A DNA stretch of 46,987 nucleotides from UBA4416 sp031539425. GTDB taxonomy: Bacteria; Bacteroidota; Bacteroidia; B-17B0; Aurantibacillaceae. The position numbers were made by a program, and so were the translations under genes. The stretch lies in NCBI GenBank assembly GCA_031539425.1, contig JAVKLI010000048.1, forward strand, positions 1 to 46,987, read 5' to 3'. Under the pieces are notes generated by a model. That model saw nothing but the letters and a program-made list of their open reading frames with translations, made no database searches and had not been told where the DNA came from. Below, piece after piece: positions 27,461 to 35,067 of this stretch (the stretch's first letter is position 1; each line of letters starts with the position of its first letter).

Positions 27461-29617
27461 TTACTTTTCAGTCTTGTTGATGTGAGCAATAAACTTTTGT
27501 AGTTCTTTGCCTATTTCTATCAATTCGTTATTATTGGTATTTCTGCCTGTGGCATCGTAGCCAATATCTTCGGCTATTGCCATAAATATTGGGTAATCGT
27601 CTAAGGTAGTTTGCTTGGCAAGAAAATACTTTTCGGTTAGTTCTTCTTTAAACAAGTTTACTTTATCGGTAAAAGTTGTCTGAACAACTGATTTACCTGA
27701 TTGAATGATTTCTGTGATTTGCTTTTTGTCAAAATTTGGATTTGCTTTTTTAGCATCGGTTTCCAATTTTTTGATTGCTTCATTCTTTTCTTTTTCCCAT
27801 TGCTCTATTGTGGCGATATATTTATTGTTAGTTTTTACGTCTTGTTTTAGTTTGGCTTTTTGGTTGCTTATTTTTTCGGTTTGTTTGGTTTTGTGCTTTC
27901 GCAAAAACAACACCGAACTTTTTACGCCTGCACCTGTGGCACTAAATGCAGTTTGTGGCATAGAAACTACGGCAACTATACGATACATTTCTTCTAAATT
28001 GTCTCGTACATATTGCAAACTACTATTGGTCAATATTCCGTCAGGTATTACTACCGCCATCATTCCAAACTCTACCAAAAATTTATGGCATTGCTCCAAA
28101 AATAAAACTTCGGTGCTTTGGCTATCTCTTGTAGTTTCTTTTAGTGCTTTTACTGCCAACCAATCTTCGTCTTTTTTGCCCAAATTGTATTGGTGCAAAT
28201 ACGCTTTTTCGGTTTGTTTTATACTACTTCCAAAAGGTGGATTTGTAATTATGTAGTCAAACGAATTGTACTTAAATTCTTTGTTTCCCGATTTTACTTG
28301 TATTTCTACATCACTCAAAAGTCCGTCAGAAGCAATTACATTGGTGTGTCCGTCATCGTGAATAATCATATTCATTTTGGCAGTTCGAGCAATTTGGTCA
28401 TTTATCTCAATGCCAAAAAGGTTTTTTTCGGCAAAGTTGTGCCAATGTGCTTTATGCTCAACTGGCTCTGTTTTTATATCGTAAAATTCGTTGGCTTGTT
28501 CTCTTACTTTGTCTAATGCGTAAAGCAAAAATCCACCACTTCCACAACTTGTATCTAAAACTCTTGCTTTGTGTGTAATTGGCAAACTATCTACTATAAA
28601 TTTTACAATTGGTCTTGGTGTAAAATATTGCCCAAAGTCGCCACGAAAATAACTGCCCATAAATGTTTCAAAGGCTTTTCCTTTGCTGTCAAGGTCAGTT
28701 TTATTAAGGTTTATGCGTTGAAAATATTTTACAATCGTCAGCGTTTCTTGAGCTGTAAGTGTAATACCATCTTTAAAAACTTCGGGTGCTTCTTTTTCGC
28801 CAACTGCATAAATTTTCTTTACACGGTCTAACAAATCTTCGGGGTCTTCGTCTCTAAATATTTGAAAGTCGTAAGGTTCTCCGTTTTTTCTTGGGTGTTT
28901 TTCGTCCCAAATTTTACAGAAAATTAGTTTGTCTAATTCGTCAAATGCTACACTTGGGTTTCTTTGCCCACCGCCCCAAAGTGCTTGGTGCGATTGAATA
29001 AATATTTTCGTTAATTCGCTTTCGCTAACCACTTGCAACTCAAAAAATTTCTGCGTTACATTTGGGTTGGGTTCGCTTACAATATTGTTTGGTTCAGTTT
29101 CTGTGTCAGTTTGAGAAATTCCACCTTTTACATATTTGTATTTCGCCAATTTGTCAATTCCAAATTGTGGAATATCGGGAATTTCAATTCTGCTTTTCGG
29201 TTTCTTGTCGGGTATTTCGTAATACTGGTTTTTAATTCGTGAAGTTGTCCACACATATTTTGCACCTTCGGCAACTGCGTAACTGTATGCTTGGTCAACA
29301 GCAATGTTAAATTGTTGGTCTGTTAGGTCTTCTTTTTTGCACTCCACCAAAATATAAGTGTCGTGGCAGCCATCGTCAGAATAAACAGCAATATCGGCTT
29401 CTTTGGTTTCCGAACCCATTTGAACAGAAAGAAATTGCTTAATTCTGTGTACAGGATAACCATAAATCAAAACTAAAGTCAAAAAAGTTTCAGCTTGTAC
29501 TTTTTCTTCTGGATTGTTGTAATTCCTTTTCTTGTTTTGGTGTATATAATTGATAACGTTCTTGTCTTCGTCAAAGCGAATAAGTCCTTTTTCTATGCCT
29601 GTATCTATTAAATTCAT
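27461..29617 (-). CDS. hsdM: Restriction nuclease-adenine methyltransferase fusion (HsdR N-terminal domain + HsdM)
   Basis: A 718-residue fusion. Residues 30-135 form an HsdR-N-type PD-(D/E)xK nuclease domain with E43, D75 and E92-C-K94 in VECKK. Residues about 200-600 form an N6-adenine methyltransferase of the HsdM type: FTPRPIVKFIVD at about 332-343, the SAM-binding loop DTSCGSGGF at 355-363, and the catalytic motif NPPF at 459-462. The tail (about 590-718) is coiled-coil-like. No helicase or translocase motifs exist here or elsewhere in the window. The protein could cut and methylate by itself with HsdS, as in BcgI-like enzymes, or be a type I methyltransferase with an extra domain. It is the first gene of the four-gene operon. 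Confidence 0.88.
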   Translation of the reverse strand: MNLIDTGIEKGLIRFDEDKNVINYIHQNKKRNYNNPEEKVQAETFLTLVLIYGYPVHRIKQFLSVQMGSETKEADIAVYSDDGCHDTYILVECKKEDLTDQQFNIAVDQAYSYAVAEGAKYVWTTSRIKNQYYEIPDKKPKSRIEIPDIPQFGIDKLAKYKYVKGGISQTDTETEPNNIVSEPNPNVTQKFFELQVVSESELTKIFIQSHQALWGGGQRNPSVAFDELDKLIFCKIWDEKHPRKNGEPYDFQIFRDEDPEDLLDRVKKIYAVGEKEAPEVFKDGITLTAQETLTIVKYFQRINLNKTDLDSKGKAFETFMGSYFRGDFGQYFTPRPIVKFIVDSLPITHKARVLDTSCGSGGFLLYALDKVREQANEFYDIKTEPVEHKAHWHNFAEKNLFGIEINDQIARTAKMNMIIHDDGHTNVIASDGLLSDVEIQVKSGNKEFKYNSFDYIITNPPFGSSIKQTEKAYLHQYNLGKKDEDWLAVKALKETTRDSQSTEVLFLEQCHKFLVEFGMMAVVIPDGILTNSSLQYVRDNLEEMYRIVAVVSMPQTAFSATGAGVKSSVLFLRKHKTKQTEKISNQKAKLKQDVKTNNKYIATIEQWEKEKNEAIKKLETDAKKANPNFDKKQITEIIQSGKSVVQTTFTDKVNLFKEELTEKYFLAKQTTLDDYPIFMAIAEDIGYDATGRNTNNNELIEIGKELQKFIAHINKTEK

Positions 29618-29646
29618 TCTTTAAAATGTCAAATTATGATAAGTCG

Positions 29647-29654
29647 CAAATTTA
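29647..29654 (-). promoter_or_regulatory. -7 promoter element for the restriction-modification operon
   Basis: On the minus strand TAAATTTG matches TAnnTTTG about 30 bases before the hsdM start. No -33 TTTG lies at 19 bases. It is the only good element in front of the four-gene operon. Confidence 0.4.
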
Positions 29655-29673
29655 CAATTTTAATTTTTGTTAT

Positions 29674-29725
29674 TTGTTGGGTTGTCGGTCGGTTTCTGCG
29701 CTTCGTTACACTGACGGCTAACAAT
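29674..29725. repeat. Imperfect inverted repeat at the island edge
   Basis: A GC-richer stretch flanks the restriction island. TTGTTGGG on the left and GGCTAACAA on the right face each other, with GTCGG and CTGAC closer in, so a branched hairpin is possible. The motifs GTTGTC (29681-29686) and GGTTTCTG (29691-29698) recur at the other island edge as GGTTTCTG (24500-24507) and GTTGTC (24516-24521). It may be a boundary or insertion-related sequence; I cannot assign it to a named element. Confidence 0.4.
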
Positions 29726-29735
29726 TTAATTGGTG

Positions 29736-30014
29736 CGTAAACACATAGCTGAGGCTTATAAAAGCCGCTGGCAGGTATAAGTACTCTTTACATTAAACAA
29801 CTGCTCAGTATTAAATCATTTATTGGAACAAGCCATAACGCTTTTATGGTATAAATATAGACTGCTTTGATAACCATACTGATTTTAAAGGCATTAAAAG
29901 CAATGGCAAAACATGGGTGGAATTTATTTAACCTTATTGCTTTTATCAGATTAAATTTATTTATGAAAATAGACCTATAACATTGGCTCAATAATCCCTT
30001 TAACGAAACAGATG
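29736..30014 (+). pseudogene. Remnant of an IS4-family transposase (C-terminal part)
   Basis: Decayed reading frames preserve the end of an IS4-type DDE transposase. From 29736 one frame reads IAEAYKSRWQV and then stops exactly where the glutamate of the Y-x2-R-x3-E signature should be. From 29792 another frame continues with IKQLLSIKSFIGTSHNA. Further on come TALITILILKALK and WNLFNLIAFIRLNLF, then DL, a stop, and HWLNNPF. In-frame stops at 29778, 29852, 29858 and 29978, plus one frameshift, show it is dead. Three of these stops sit where the family usually has Glu, Gln or Trp. The N-terminal two thirds is missing and the remnant begins right at the island edge. The rest of the 520-base gap between hsdM and the kinase gene holds nothing else clear. 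Confidence 0.75.
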
Positions 30015-30083
30015 TTGGGAATAATCAATCAGAAAATCTATACCAAGGGGTACTTTTTTTTAATCAATTATTTTTATCAATAC

Positions 30084-30132
30084 AATCAATAACTTTAGAG
30101 CGATAAGCTAATCGTTTAGGGCGCTATTGATT
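30084..30132 (-). terminator. Possible hairpin after the sensor kinase gene
   Basis: AATCAATA (30084-30091) and TATTGATT (30125-30132) can pair, enclosing a second small stem (CGAT 30101-30104 with ATCG 30111-30114), just past the kinase stop codon. The stem is AT-rich and imperfect, so this is a weak call. Confidence 0.3.
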
Positions 30133-30138
30133 TTTCAA

Positions 30139-31635
30139 CTATACAATAGGAATAATTATTCTAAACGTAGTTCCGTCGTTTAAATTACTTTCTAATACAA
30201 AAATTTTTCCTGAATGAAAATTTTCTATAATGCGTTTGCATAATGACAAACCTAAGCCCCAACCTCTTGTTTTAGTTGTATAGCCAGCGTCAAAAATAGC
30301 TTTATGTTTAGATTTTATAATTCCTTTGCCTGTATCTGTTACGTCAATTATACAGGTTTTGGCAGTTGTGGTTAAATGAATGGTAAGTTTTCCAACGCCT
30401 TCCATGGCATCTATTGCATTTTTAGTTAAATTTTCCATAACCCAATTAAATAAAGTAATTGAAGTTTTAACATATACTTGGTATTGAGGAATTGTAAAAT
30501 TAAACTCAATATTTTTAGTAGTTCTTTTTTGAAGGTATTCTAAATTGCTTTTTAATACTTCGCAAATATTCTCTTGTTGTAATTTTGGTAAAGATCCTAT
30601 TTTTGAAAATCTATCTGATACTAACTCTAAACGTTTTACATCTTGTGAAATATCATTAATGAGTTCATTGTTTATAGGATTATCTTTTAAATAATCGATC
30701 CATCCAATTAAAGAGGTAAGAGGAGTACCAAGTTGATGGGCTGTTTCTTTACTCATTCCTACCCATAATCTATCATGTTCTACTTGCTTATATGTTTTGA
30801 AAATTATAAAAAATAAACCTAAAAATAAAGTAACAATGGAAAGTAACACAAATGGGTAATAGCGTAATTTACTTAACATTGGTGTTTCTTCGTAAAATAT
30901 ATAATTTTTTTTTCCACCTTCAAAATCAACTAAAATTGGTTGATTTTGCCGTTTCATGTCATACAAAATTTTTTGAAGTTTTTGCTTAGAGTTAATTGTA
31001 TTCTGTTGAATATGCCCACTAGCAATTATACTATCTTGTTTTGAATTTGTAAATATCACAGGTACTACAGCGCTATTAGAAGCTACTTCTGAAATAAAAG
31101 TTTTAACTAAATTATCAAAAGTTAGTTTTATATCATTTAAAATTTTACTGTCTTTGTAATATAAAAATGTTTGCATCCCTTTAAACATTTTGATATGTAT
31201 TGGTTTGTAACATTTTTTCATGTTCACTAGCTCTTGATACATCTGCGTTTTGTTGCTTAAAACTTGAGGCTCAATATTTTTACTTGCTAAAACATTATTG
31301 TACTGATCTGCTAAAATGATAGGAACTGTAGTATTATCTTCCATAACTTTTACAATAAATGGAAGACTGTTAAGGTTAGAATTGAGCTCTTGAATTGCCA
31401 AAGCGTAAAGGGTTGCTTTTTTGCGCTCTTCTTGCTGTAACTTATCAAGTAAATCTCTTGTTACTGTAACTACTTTTGCTTTTTTTTGAATAGCTGCAGC
31501 CCATAAGGTAATTTTTGTACCCTCTTCTTTTGCCAAGTGTGTTACAAAACTTTGAACTTGCCATATTGTAATAGCCATAATAATTAATATGACAGCAATT
31601 ACCATATGTTTTATTTGCTGAATATTAAATTTCAT
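30139..31635 (-). CDS. Membrane sensor histidine kinase
   Basis: A 498-residue two-component kinase. A transmembrane helix (about 10-30) and a second one (about 261-280) bracket a periplasmic region. Cytoplasmic parts are the dimerisation/phosphoacceptor domain with H300 in ETAHQLGTPL and the ATPase domain with NLTKNAIDA (N box), DTGKGI (G1) and WGLGLSL (G2). The periplasmic region looks like two copies of one unit (about 104-170 and 191-260). No response regulator is adjacent, so its partner is elsewhere. It is the last gene in a run after DUF1573, yajC and DUF3276, 65 bases downstream of the last. The signal sensed is unknown. Confidence 0.9.
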   Translation of the reverse strand: MKFNIQQIKHMVIAVILIIMAITIWQVQSFVTHLAKEEGTKITLWAAAIQKKAKVVTVTRDLLDKLQQEERKKATLYALAIQELNSNLNSLPFIVKVMEDNTTVPIILADQYNNVLASKNIEPQVLSNKTQMYQELVNMKKCYKPIHIKMFKGMQTFLYYKDSKILNDIKLTFDNLVKTFISEVASNSAVVPVIFTNSKQDSIIASGHIQQNTINSKQKLQKILYDMKRQNQPILVDFEGGKKNYIFYEETPMLSKLRYYPFVLLSIVTLFLGLFFIIFKTYKQVEHDRLWVGMSKETAHQLGTPLTSLIGWIDYLKDNPINNELINDISQDVKRLELVSDRFSKIGSLPKLQQENICEVLKSNLEYLQKRTTKNIEFNFTIPQYQVYVKTSITLFNWVMENLTKNAIDAMEGVGKLTIHLTTTAKTCIIDVTDTGKGIIKSKHKAIFDAGYTTKTRGWGLGLSLCKRIIENFHSGKIFVLESNLNDGTTFRIIIPIV

Positions 31636-31700
31636 GTTTATATATTTCAGCTTATTAGTTTCTTAAAAGGCTAAAGAAAATTAAAATCTAAAATTAGCTT

Positions 31701-32021
31701 TTATAAGCTATCAAATGTTACGTCATCTGACGACTGATCGTTTTGAGTAGTAGTAGAATTAGTATTTATAACTACTTGATGAGCCTCATTTAAGCAATCT
31801 AAAAAATTTGCAAAATCTTCTTTGTATAAAAATATTTTATGTTTTTCAAAAGTTACTTGACCATCGTCATTAAAGCGTTTTTTGCTTTCTGTAATGGTTA
31901 AAAAGCTTTCATTAGAACGCATAGATTTAACATCAAAAAAATAGGTGCGTTTGCCTGCTTTTAAAGTTTTCGAAAATAGATCGTCTCGTTTTTTAAAATT
32001 ACTATCGTTGCTATGTTCCAT
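31701..32021 (-). CDS. DUF3276 family (PUR-like nucleic-acid-binding) protein
   Basis: A 106-residue protein of the Bacteroidota DUF3276 family, related to PUR-alpha repeats that bind single-stranded nucleic acid. Recognisable parts are LFSKTLKAGKRTYFFDVK, LTITESKKRF and HKIFLYKEDFANFLDCLNEA. The C-terminal 20 residues are acidic and disordered. It is small, soluble and without a signal peptide. It lies between yajC and the histidine kinase gene. The family's physiological role is not established. Confidence 0.85.
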   Translation of the reverse strand: MEHSNDSNFKKRDDLFSKTLKAGKRTYFFDVKSMRSNESFLTITESKKRFNDDGQVTFEKHKIFLYKEDFANFLDCLNEAHQVVINTNSTTTQNDQSSDDVTFDSL

Positions 32022-32072
32022 AAAATTGTAAATTATGTAATAAAAGTAATCTTTTTTTTAAGCTAAAAAAAA

Positions 32073-32393
32073 TTAAGCAGTTAACGTGCTACTAGAATCT
32101 AAAGAACAAGCATTTTTAGAAATTTTTAATTTTCCACCATCTTCAATAGTTATCACAATAGTTCCATCCTCATTTAATTTAAAAATGGTACCATATATAC
32201 CACCAATGGTAAGCACTTTATCGCCAATTTTTAAACTTTCAATATATTTTTTTTGTTGTTTAGCTTTTTTCATTTGAGGGCGAATCATAAAAAAATAAAA
32301 TACTACTACTATTAAAATAATAGGAATTAAATTGCCAATTGCGCTTCCTTTTCCGCTTGGATCAGCCATCATTAGTAAATAAAGTGAGTTCAT
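32073..32393 (-). CDS. yajC: Preprotein translocase subunit YajC
   Basis: An accessory protein of the Sec translocon that associates with SecDF. The 106 residues contain one transmembrane helix (about 22-42) followed by the family motif RPQMKKAKQQKKYIESLKIGDKVLTI-like block, of which KIGDKVLTIGGIYGTI is the most conserved part. It is 10 bases after the DUF1573 gene, a neighbourhood seen in other Bacteroidota. secDF is not in this window. Confidence 0.93.
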   Translation of the reverse strand: MNSLYLLMMADPSGKGSAIGNLIPIILIVVVFYFFMIRPQMKKAKQQKKYIESLKIGDKVLTIGGIYGTIFKLNEDGTIVITIEDGGKLKISKNACSLDSSSTLTA

Positions 32394-32403
32394 ATGTTGT
32401 TGT

Positions 32404-32895
32404 TTATTGGTTTTTAGTTGTTGATATAATATTAGGGTTTGCTTTGTTTGGAACTATGATATGCGCTTTAATAAAAATTTGTTTGATGCTTGGCTCACAA
32501 TTGGTAACTACAGATACTGATTTTTCTACCACGCCGCTTTTACCTTCACTCGAAAAAACAACTGTAATAATACCTTCTTCGTTTGGTAATATTGGTTTGG
32601 TTGGGTATTCTGGAACTGTGCATCCACAGCTTGCAGATGCAGATACAATGATTAAATTTGATTTGCCTGTGTTTTTAAATTTAAAATCATAAATTACTTT
32701 TTCACCTTGTGTAATTTTCCCAAAGTTATGGGTGTCTTTTTCAAAAGTAATGGTGGGCATGAGGTTATAATTATCATTCCCATTTGCCGATTTAGAATTT
32801 AAAACATCTTGACTAGAGACTTCTTTTGAATTTCCATTATTGCAGGCAGTTATAAAACACACTACTATAATTAAAAACGTATTAAATAATTTCAT
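32404..32895 (-). CDS. DUF1573 domain lipoprotein
   Basis: A 163-residue predicted lipoprotein with the lipobox ITAC (cysteine about 18). The DUF1573 domain is an immunoglobulin-like ASPM/SPD-2/Hydin-type fold: FGKITQGEKVIYDFKFKNTG, then the conserved cysteine pair in ASCGCTVPEYP, and LPNEEGIITVVF. The exact role is unknown. It is the first gene of the minus-strand group, with a -7 element about 25 bases upstream, and is closely followed by yajC. Confidence 0.88.
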   Translation of the reverse strand: MKLFNTFLIIVVCFITACNNGNSKEVSSQDVLNSKSANGNDNYNLMPTITFEKDTHNFGKITQGEKVIYDFKFKNTGKSNLIIVSASASCGCTVPEYPTKPILPNEEGIITVVFSSEGKSGVVEKSVSVVTNCEPSIKQIFIKAHIIVPNKANPNIISTTKNQ

Positions 32896-32919
32896 AAATC
32901 AATTTCTATTTTTTGCGGT

Positions 32920-32927
32920 CAAATTTA
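32920..32927 (-). promoter_or_regulatory. -7 promoter element before the DUF1573-yajC group
   Basis: On the minus strand TAAATTTG matches TAnnTTTG about 25 bases before the DUF1573 start. The -33 position does not match. Confidence 0.4.
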
Positions 32928-33107
32928 AACTAAAATAGTGTATAATTTATAATTTTAAAATGGATTTAAAAATAATATTACATTTTAGTTTATATTTTAA
33001 TTTTTTTAGATTTAAGTTTTAAATGCAACTTTATAAGTTGAATCTACCTTTTAAATCTTTTTTTTTAAAATTAATAAAAAATTTGCACCCATTTTTTTAA
33101 CCCTTAT

Positions 33108-34538
33108 ATAACAAACAAATTATCAATTTCTCTTTTTACACTGTTATTAGTCTTCGCTTTTATTAATACCCATTAATGCACAAAACTTAAACCAAGAAAC
33201 AGACAACGAACTGGGCTTAAAAGTTTTAGGAAGTTGGGGCTTTCCAAATACTTTTCACCCTACCCATGGGGGGGGGAGGTTCTGGGTTTTCTGCTTGCGT
33301 ATATTGGACGTTTGCCTTAGAAGCAACAAAACGCTTTAGCATTCAAACAGAATTGCTTTTTCACAACATGAATTTAGATGAGTTTTCAACAACAAAATTT
33401 AGCAATAGTCAATACGCACAAGTTCGTCCTTTATATTATTACGGTTTGACTTTGCCTATTTTATTAAAATATGCTTTAACAGATAAATTAAGCATTTATG
33501 CCGGACCAAGCCTACACTATTTTATGGAAGTTGTTGACAAAACAGCAAATAAAACAAATGGAGTTTCAGCTTACAACAATGCTGATAGAAATTCTTTTAA
33601 CCTATCAATTACTCCTGGTATAGAATATGCTTTTTCAAAAACGATTAAAGCAGAAGCTCGCTACCACTATGCATTTGAAAAAATGTTTAAAGGCGACAAT
33701 GATGATGTTAATTTCAATCCACAATACGTAGAACTTGGTATAGCAGTTAAATTATGCTCTGTTAAACCGTCTACATCAATGCTAAGTGATGCTTTTACAG
33801 AACTTCAAACAATGGCAAATGATATGGATAAAGATGGTATTGCTGATGCAGATGATAAATGCCCTACAGTTTCTGGTACTCCTGAAAATAGCGGCTGCCC
33901 TGCACCTATAGATACAGACAAAGACGGTGTTGCTGATGCAAACGACAAATGCCCTACCGTTGCTGGCATTTCTGAAAATGGCGGCTGCCCTGCAGCTATA
34001 GATAAAGACAAAGATGGTATTGCTGATGCAAACGACAAATGCCCTACCCTTGCTGGCCTTGCTGAAAATGGCGGTTGCCCTGCAGCTATAGATACAGACA
34101 AAGACGGTGTTGCTTATGCAAACGACAAATGCCCTACCCTTGCTGGCCTTTCTGAAAATGGCGGATGTCCAGCAATTGAAGAAGCCGTGAAAAAAACTTT
34201 AGCACAAGCACTTACAGGTATTCAATTTGAATCTGGAAAATCTATTTTAAAGCCAAGCTCTGCTGTGATTTTAAATAGCCTTGTGGATGTTATGAAAAAA
34301 AAATCCAGCATATAAATTATATATTGCTGGTCATACTGATGGCACTGGAAACCCTGAAAAAAACCTACAACTTTCTAAAGATAGAGCAAGTGCTGTAAAA
34401 GCATTTTTGGTGTCTAAAGGCATTAATGGAAATAGATTATTCCCAGAAGGATACGCTTCTAAAGTGCCAATTGCAGATAATACAACAAAGGCTGGACAAG
34501 AAACAAACAGAAGGGTAGAATTGAATATTATTCAATAA
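33108..34538 (+). pseudogene. OmpA-family outer-membrane protein with calcium-binding repeats, frame broken
   Basis: Conceptual order: signal-like LSISLFTLLLVFAFI (from about 33117, no ATG in frame), an OmpA-type barrel, four thrombospondin-3-like repeats, then a peptidoglycan-binding OmpA domain (AGHTDGTGNPEKNLQLSKDRA ending at 34538). The frame changes three times: near 33163-33175, at nine Gs (33268-33276) and at nine As (34295-34303). Eight bases in each tract would restore the frame. The uninterrupted central part is 33266-34315 (barrel plus repeats, 349 residues). The lost start and upstream break argue for a decaying gene; sequencing errors in the homopolymers or phase variation remain possible. 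It has its own strong terminator. Confidence 0.75.
33821..34180 (+). repeat. Four tandem 90-base repeats coding for calcium-binding units
   Basis: Four near-identical units of 90 bases start at about 33821, 33911, 34001 and 34091. Each codes for a 30-residue thrombospondin-3-like unit, such as DTDKDGVADANDKCPT followed by GGCP with two cysteines. Aspartates DxDxDG bind calcium in this family. The last three units are closest to each other in DNA sequence, and the fourth has a change from GAD to GAY (Y replacing D). Confidence 0.85.
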
Positions 34539-34573
34539 TATCGATTTATTGAAATATTGAGTTGAACTCACTT

Positions 34574-34607
34574 AAAATAGGTGGCAGAAATGCTACCTAT
34601 TTTTTTT
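34574..34607 (+). terminator. Rho-independent terminator after the OmpA gene
   Basis: A 13-base stem (34574-34586 with 34591-34603, one G-T pair) closes a GAAA tetraloop and is followed by Ts through 34607. It is one of the clearest terminators in the window. Confidence 0.8.
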
Positions 34608-34608
34608 G

Positions 34609-35067
34609 CAATAACTCAAATAAACTTTATACAGCAACTTGTATTCTAATAAAGACGGGAGAGTTTGCCTATACATCCTAACAATTTGTTAATTAAACCT
34701 ATTGAATACAATAAAAAAAATTTTTTTTTAGTGCACCATCAAATTATATTTAAACTATTAAAAGTTAAAAAATTAATAAAACATATTTTGTTAAGTAATG
34801 TTATTTATAAATCAAGTGTTATCAATAATGCAAACGCATCATTGAGTTTATGACCCAAACAGGTATTTATATTAGTAAATTTGAAAATGCTAATAGGTAT
34901 CAAATTAGAAAAAGCTAGTTAAGTATTAATAATAATTTTAATTTTAATGTTTTTTTTAAATCTATTAATAGATAATTGTAACCAAAAACATTATGTATGT
35001 TAGATTTTTGATAACTTGTTAAATAATGCAAACTTTTTTATTATATTTTATTTTTCTATAAGTTAAA
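34609..35067. other. Long intergenic stretch without a supported gene
   Basis: 459 bases between the OmpA terminator and the SpoU methyltransferase gene. It is very AT-rich. A promoter-like TAAATTTG lies at 34876-34883 but only an 11-codon frame follows. A 62-codon frame (34665-34853) starts at a non-ATG codon, is lysine- and isoleucine-rich and looks like chance. A 17-base string at 35012-35028 recurs at 35842-35858 before the next gene. A small RNA cannot be excluded. Confidence 0.5.

Noticed and set aside
27705..28256. Long plus-strand frame opposite hsdM
   Set aside because: It is antisense to the conserved methyltransferase motifs; its product is hydrophobic and unlike any known protein, as expected for a shadow frame.
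29674..29731. Integron attC-like site at the right island edge
   Set aside because: GTTGGGT and GGCTAAC resemble core sites but face the wrong way (attC reads RYYYAAC first, GTTRRRY last), and no integron integrase is present.
29788..29991. Minus-strand 67-codon frame between hsdM and the kinase gene
   Set aside because: It is antisense to the recognisable transposase remnant, which explains the open frame better.
33805..34101. Minus-strand frame of 98 codons opposite the calcium repeats
   Set aside because: Its own apparent repeats simply mirror the 90-base tandem array on the other strand.
34294..34320. Programmed ribosomal frameshift at the A tract of the OmpA gene
   Set aside because: Two further frame breaks and a missing start make programmed shifting improbable; slippage, decay or sequence error explain more.
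34665..34853. 62-codon frame in the gap before the SpoU methyltransferase
   Set aside because: Non-ATG start, lysine- and isoleucine-rich composition typical of AT-rich noncoding DNA, and no recognisable motif.
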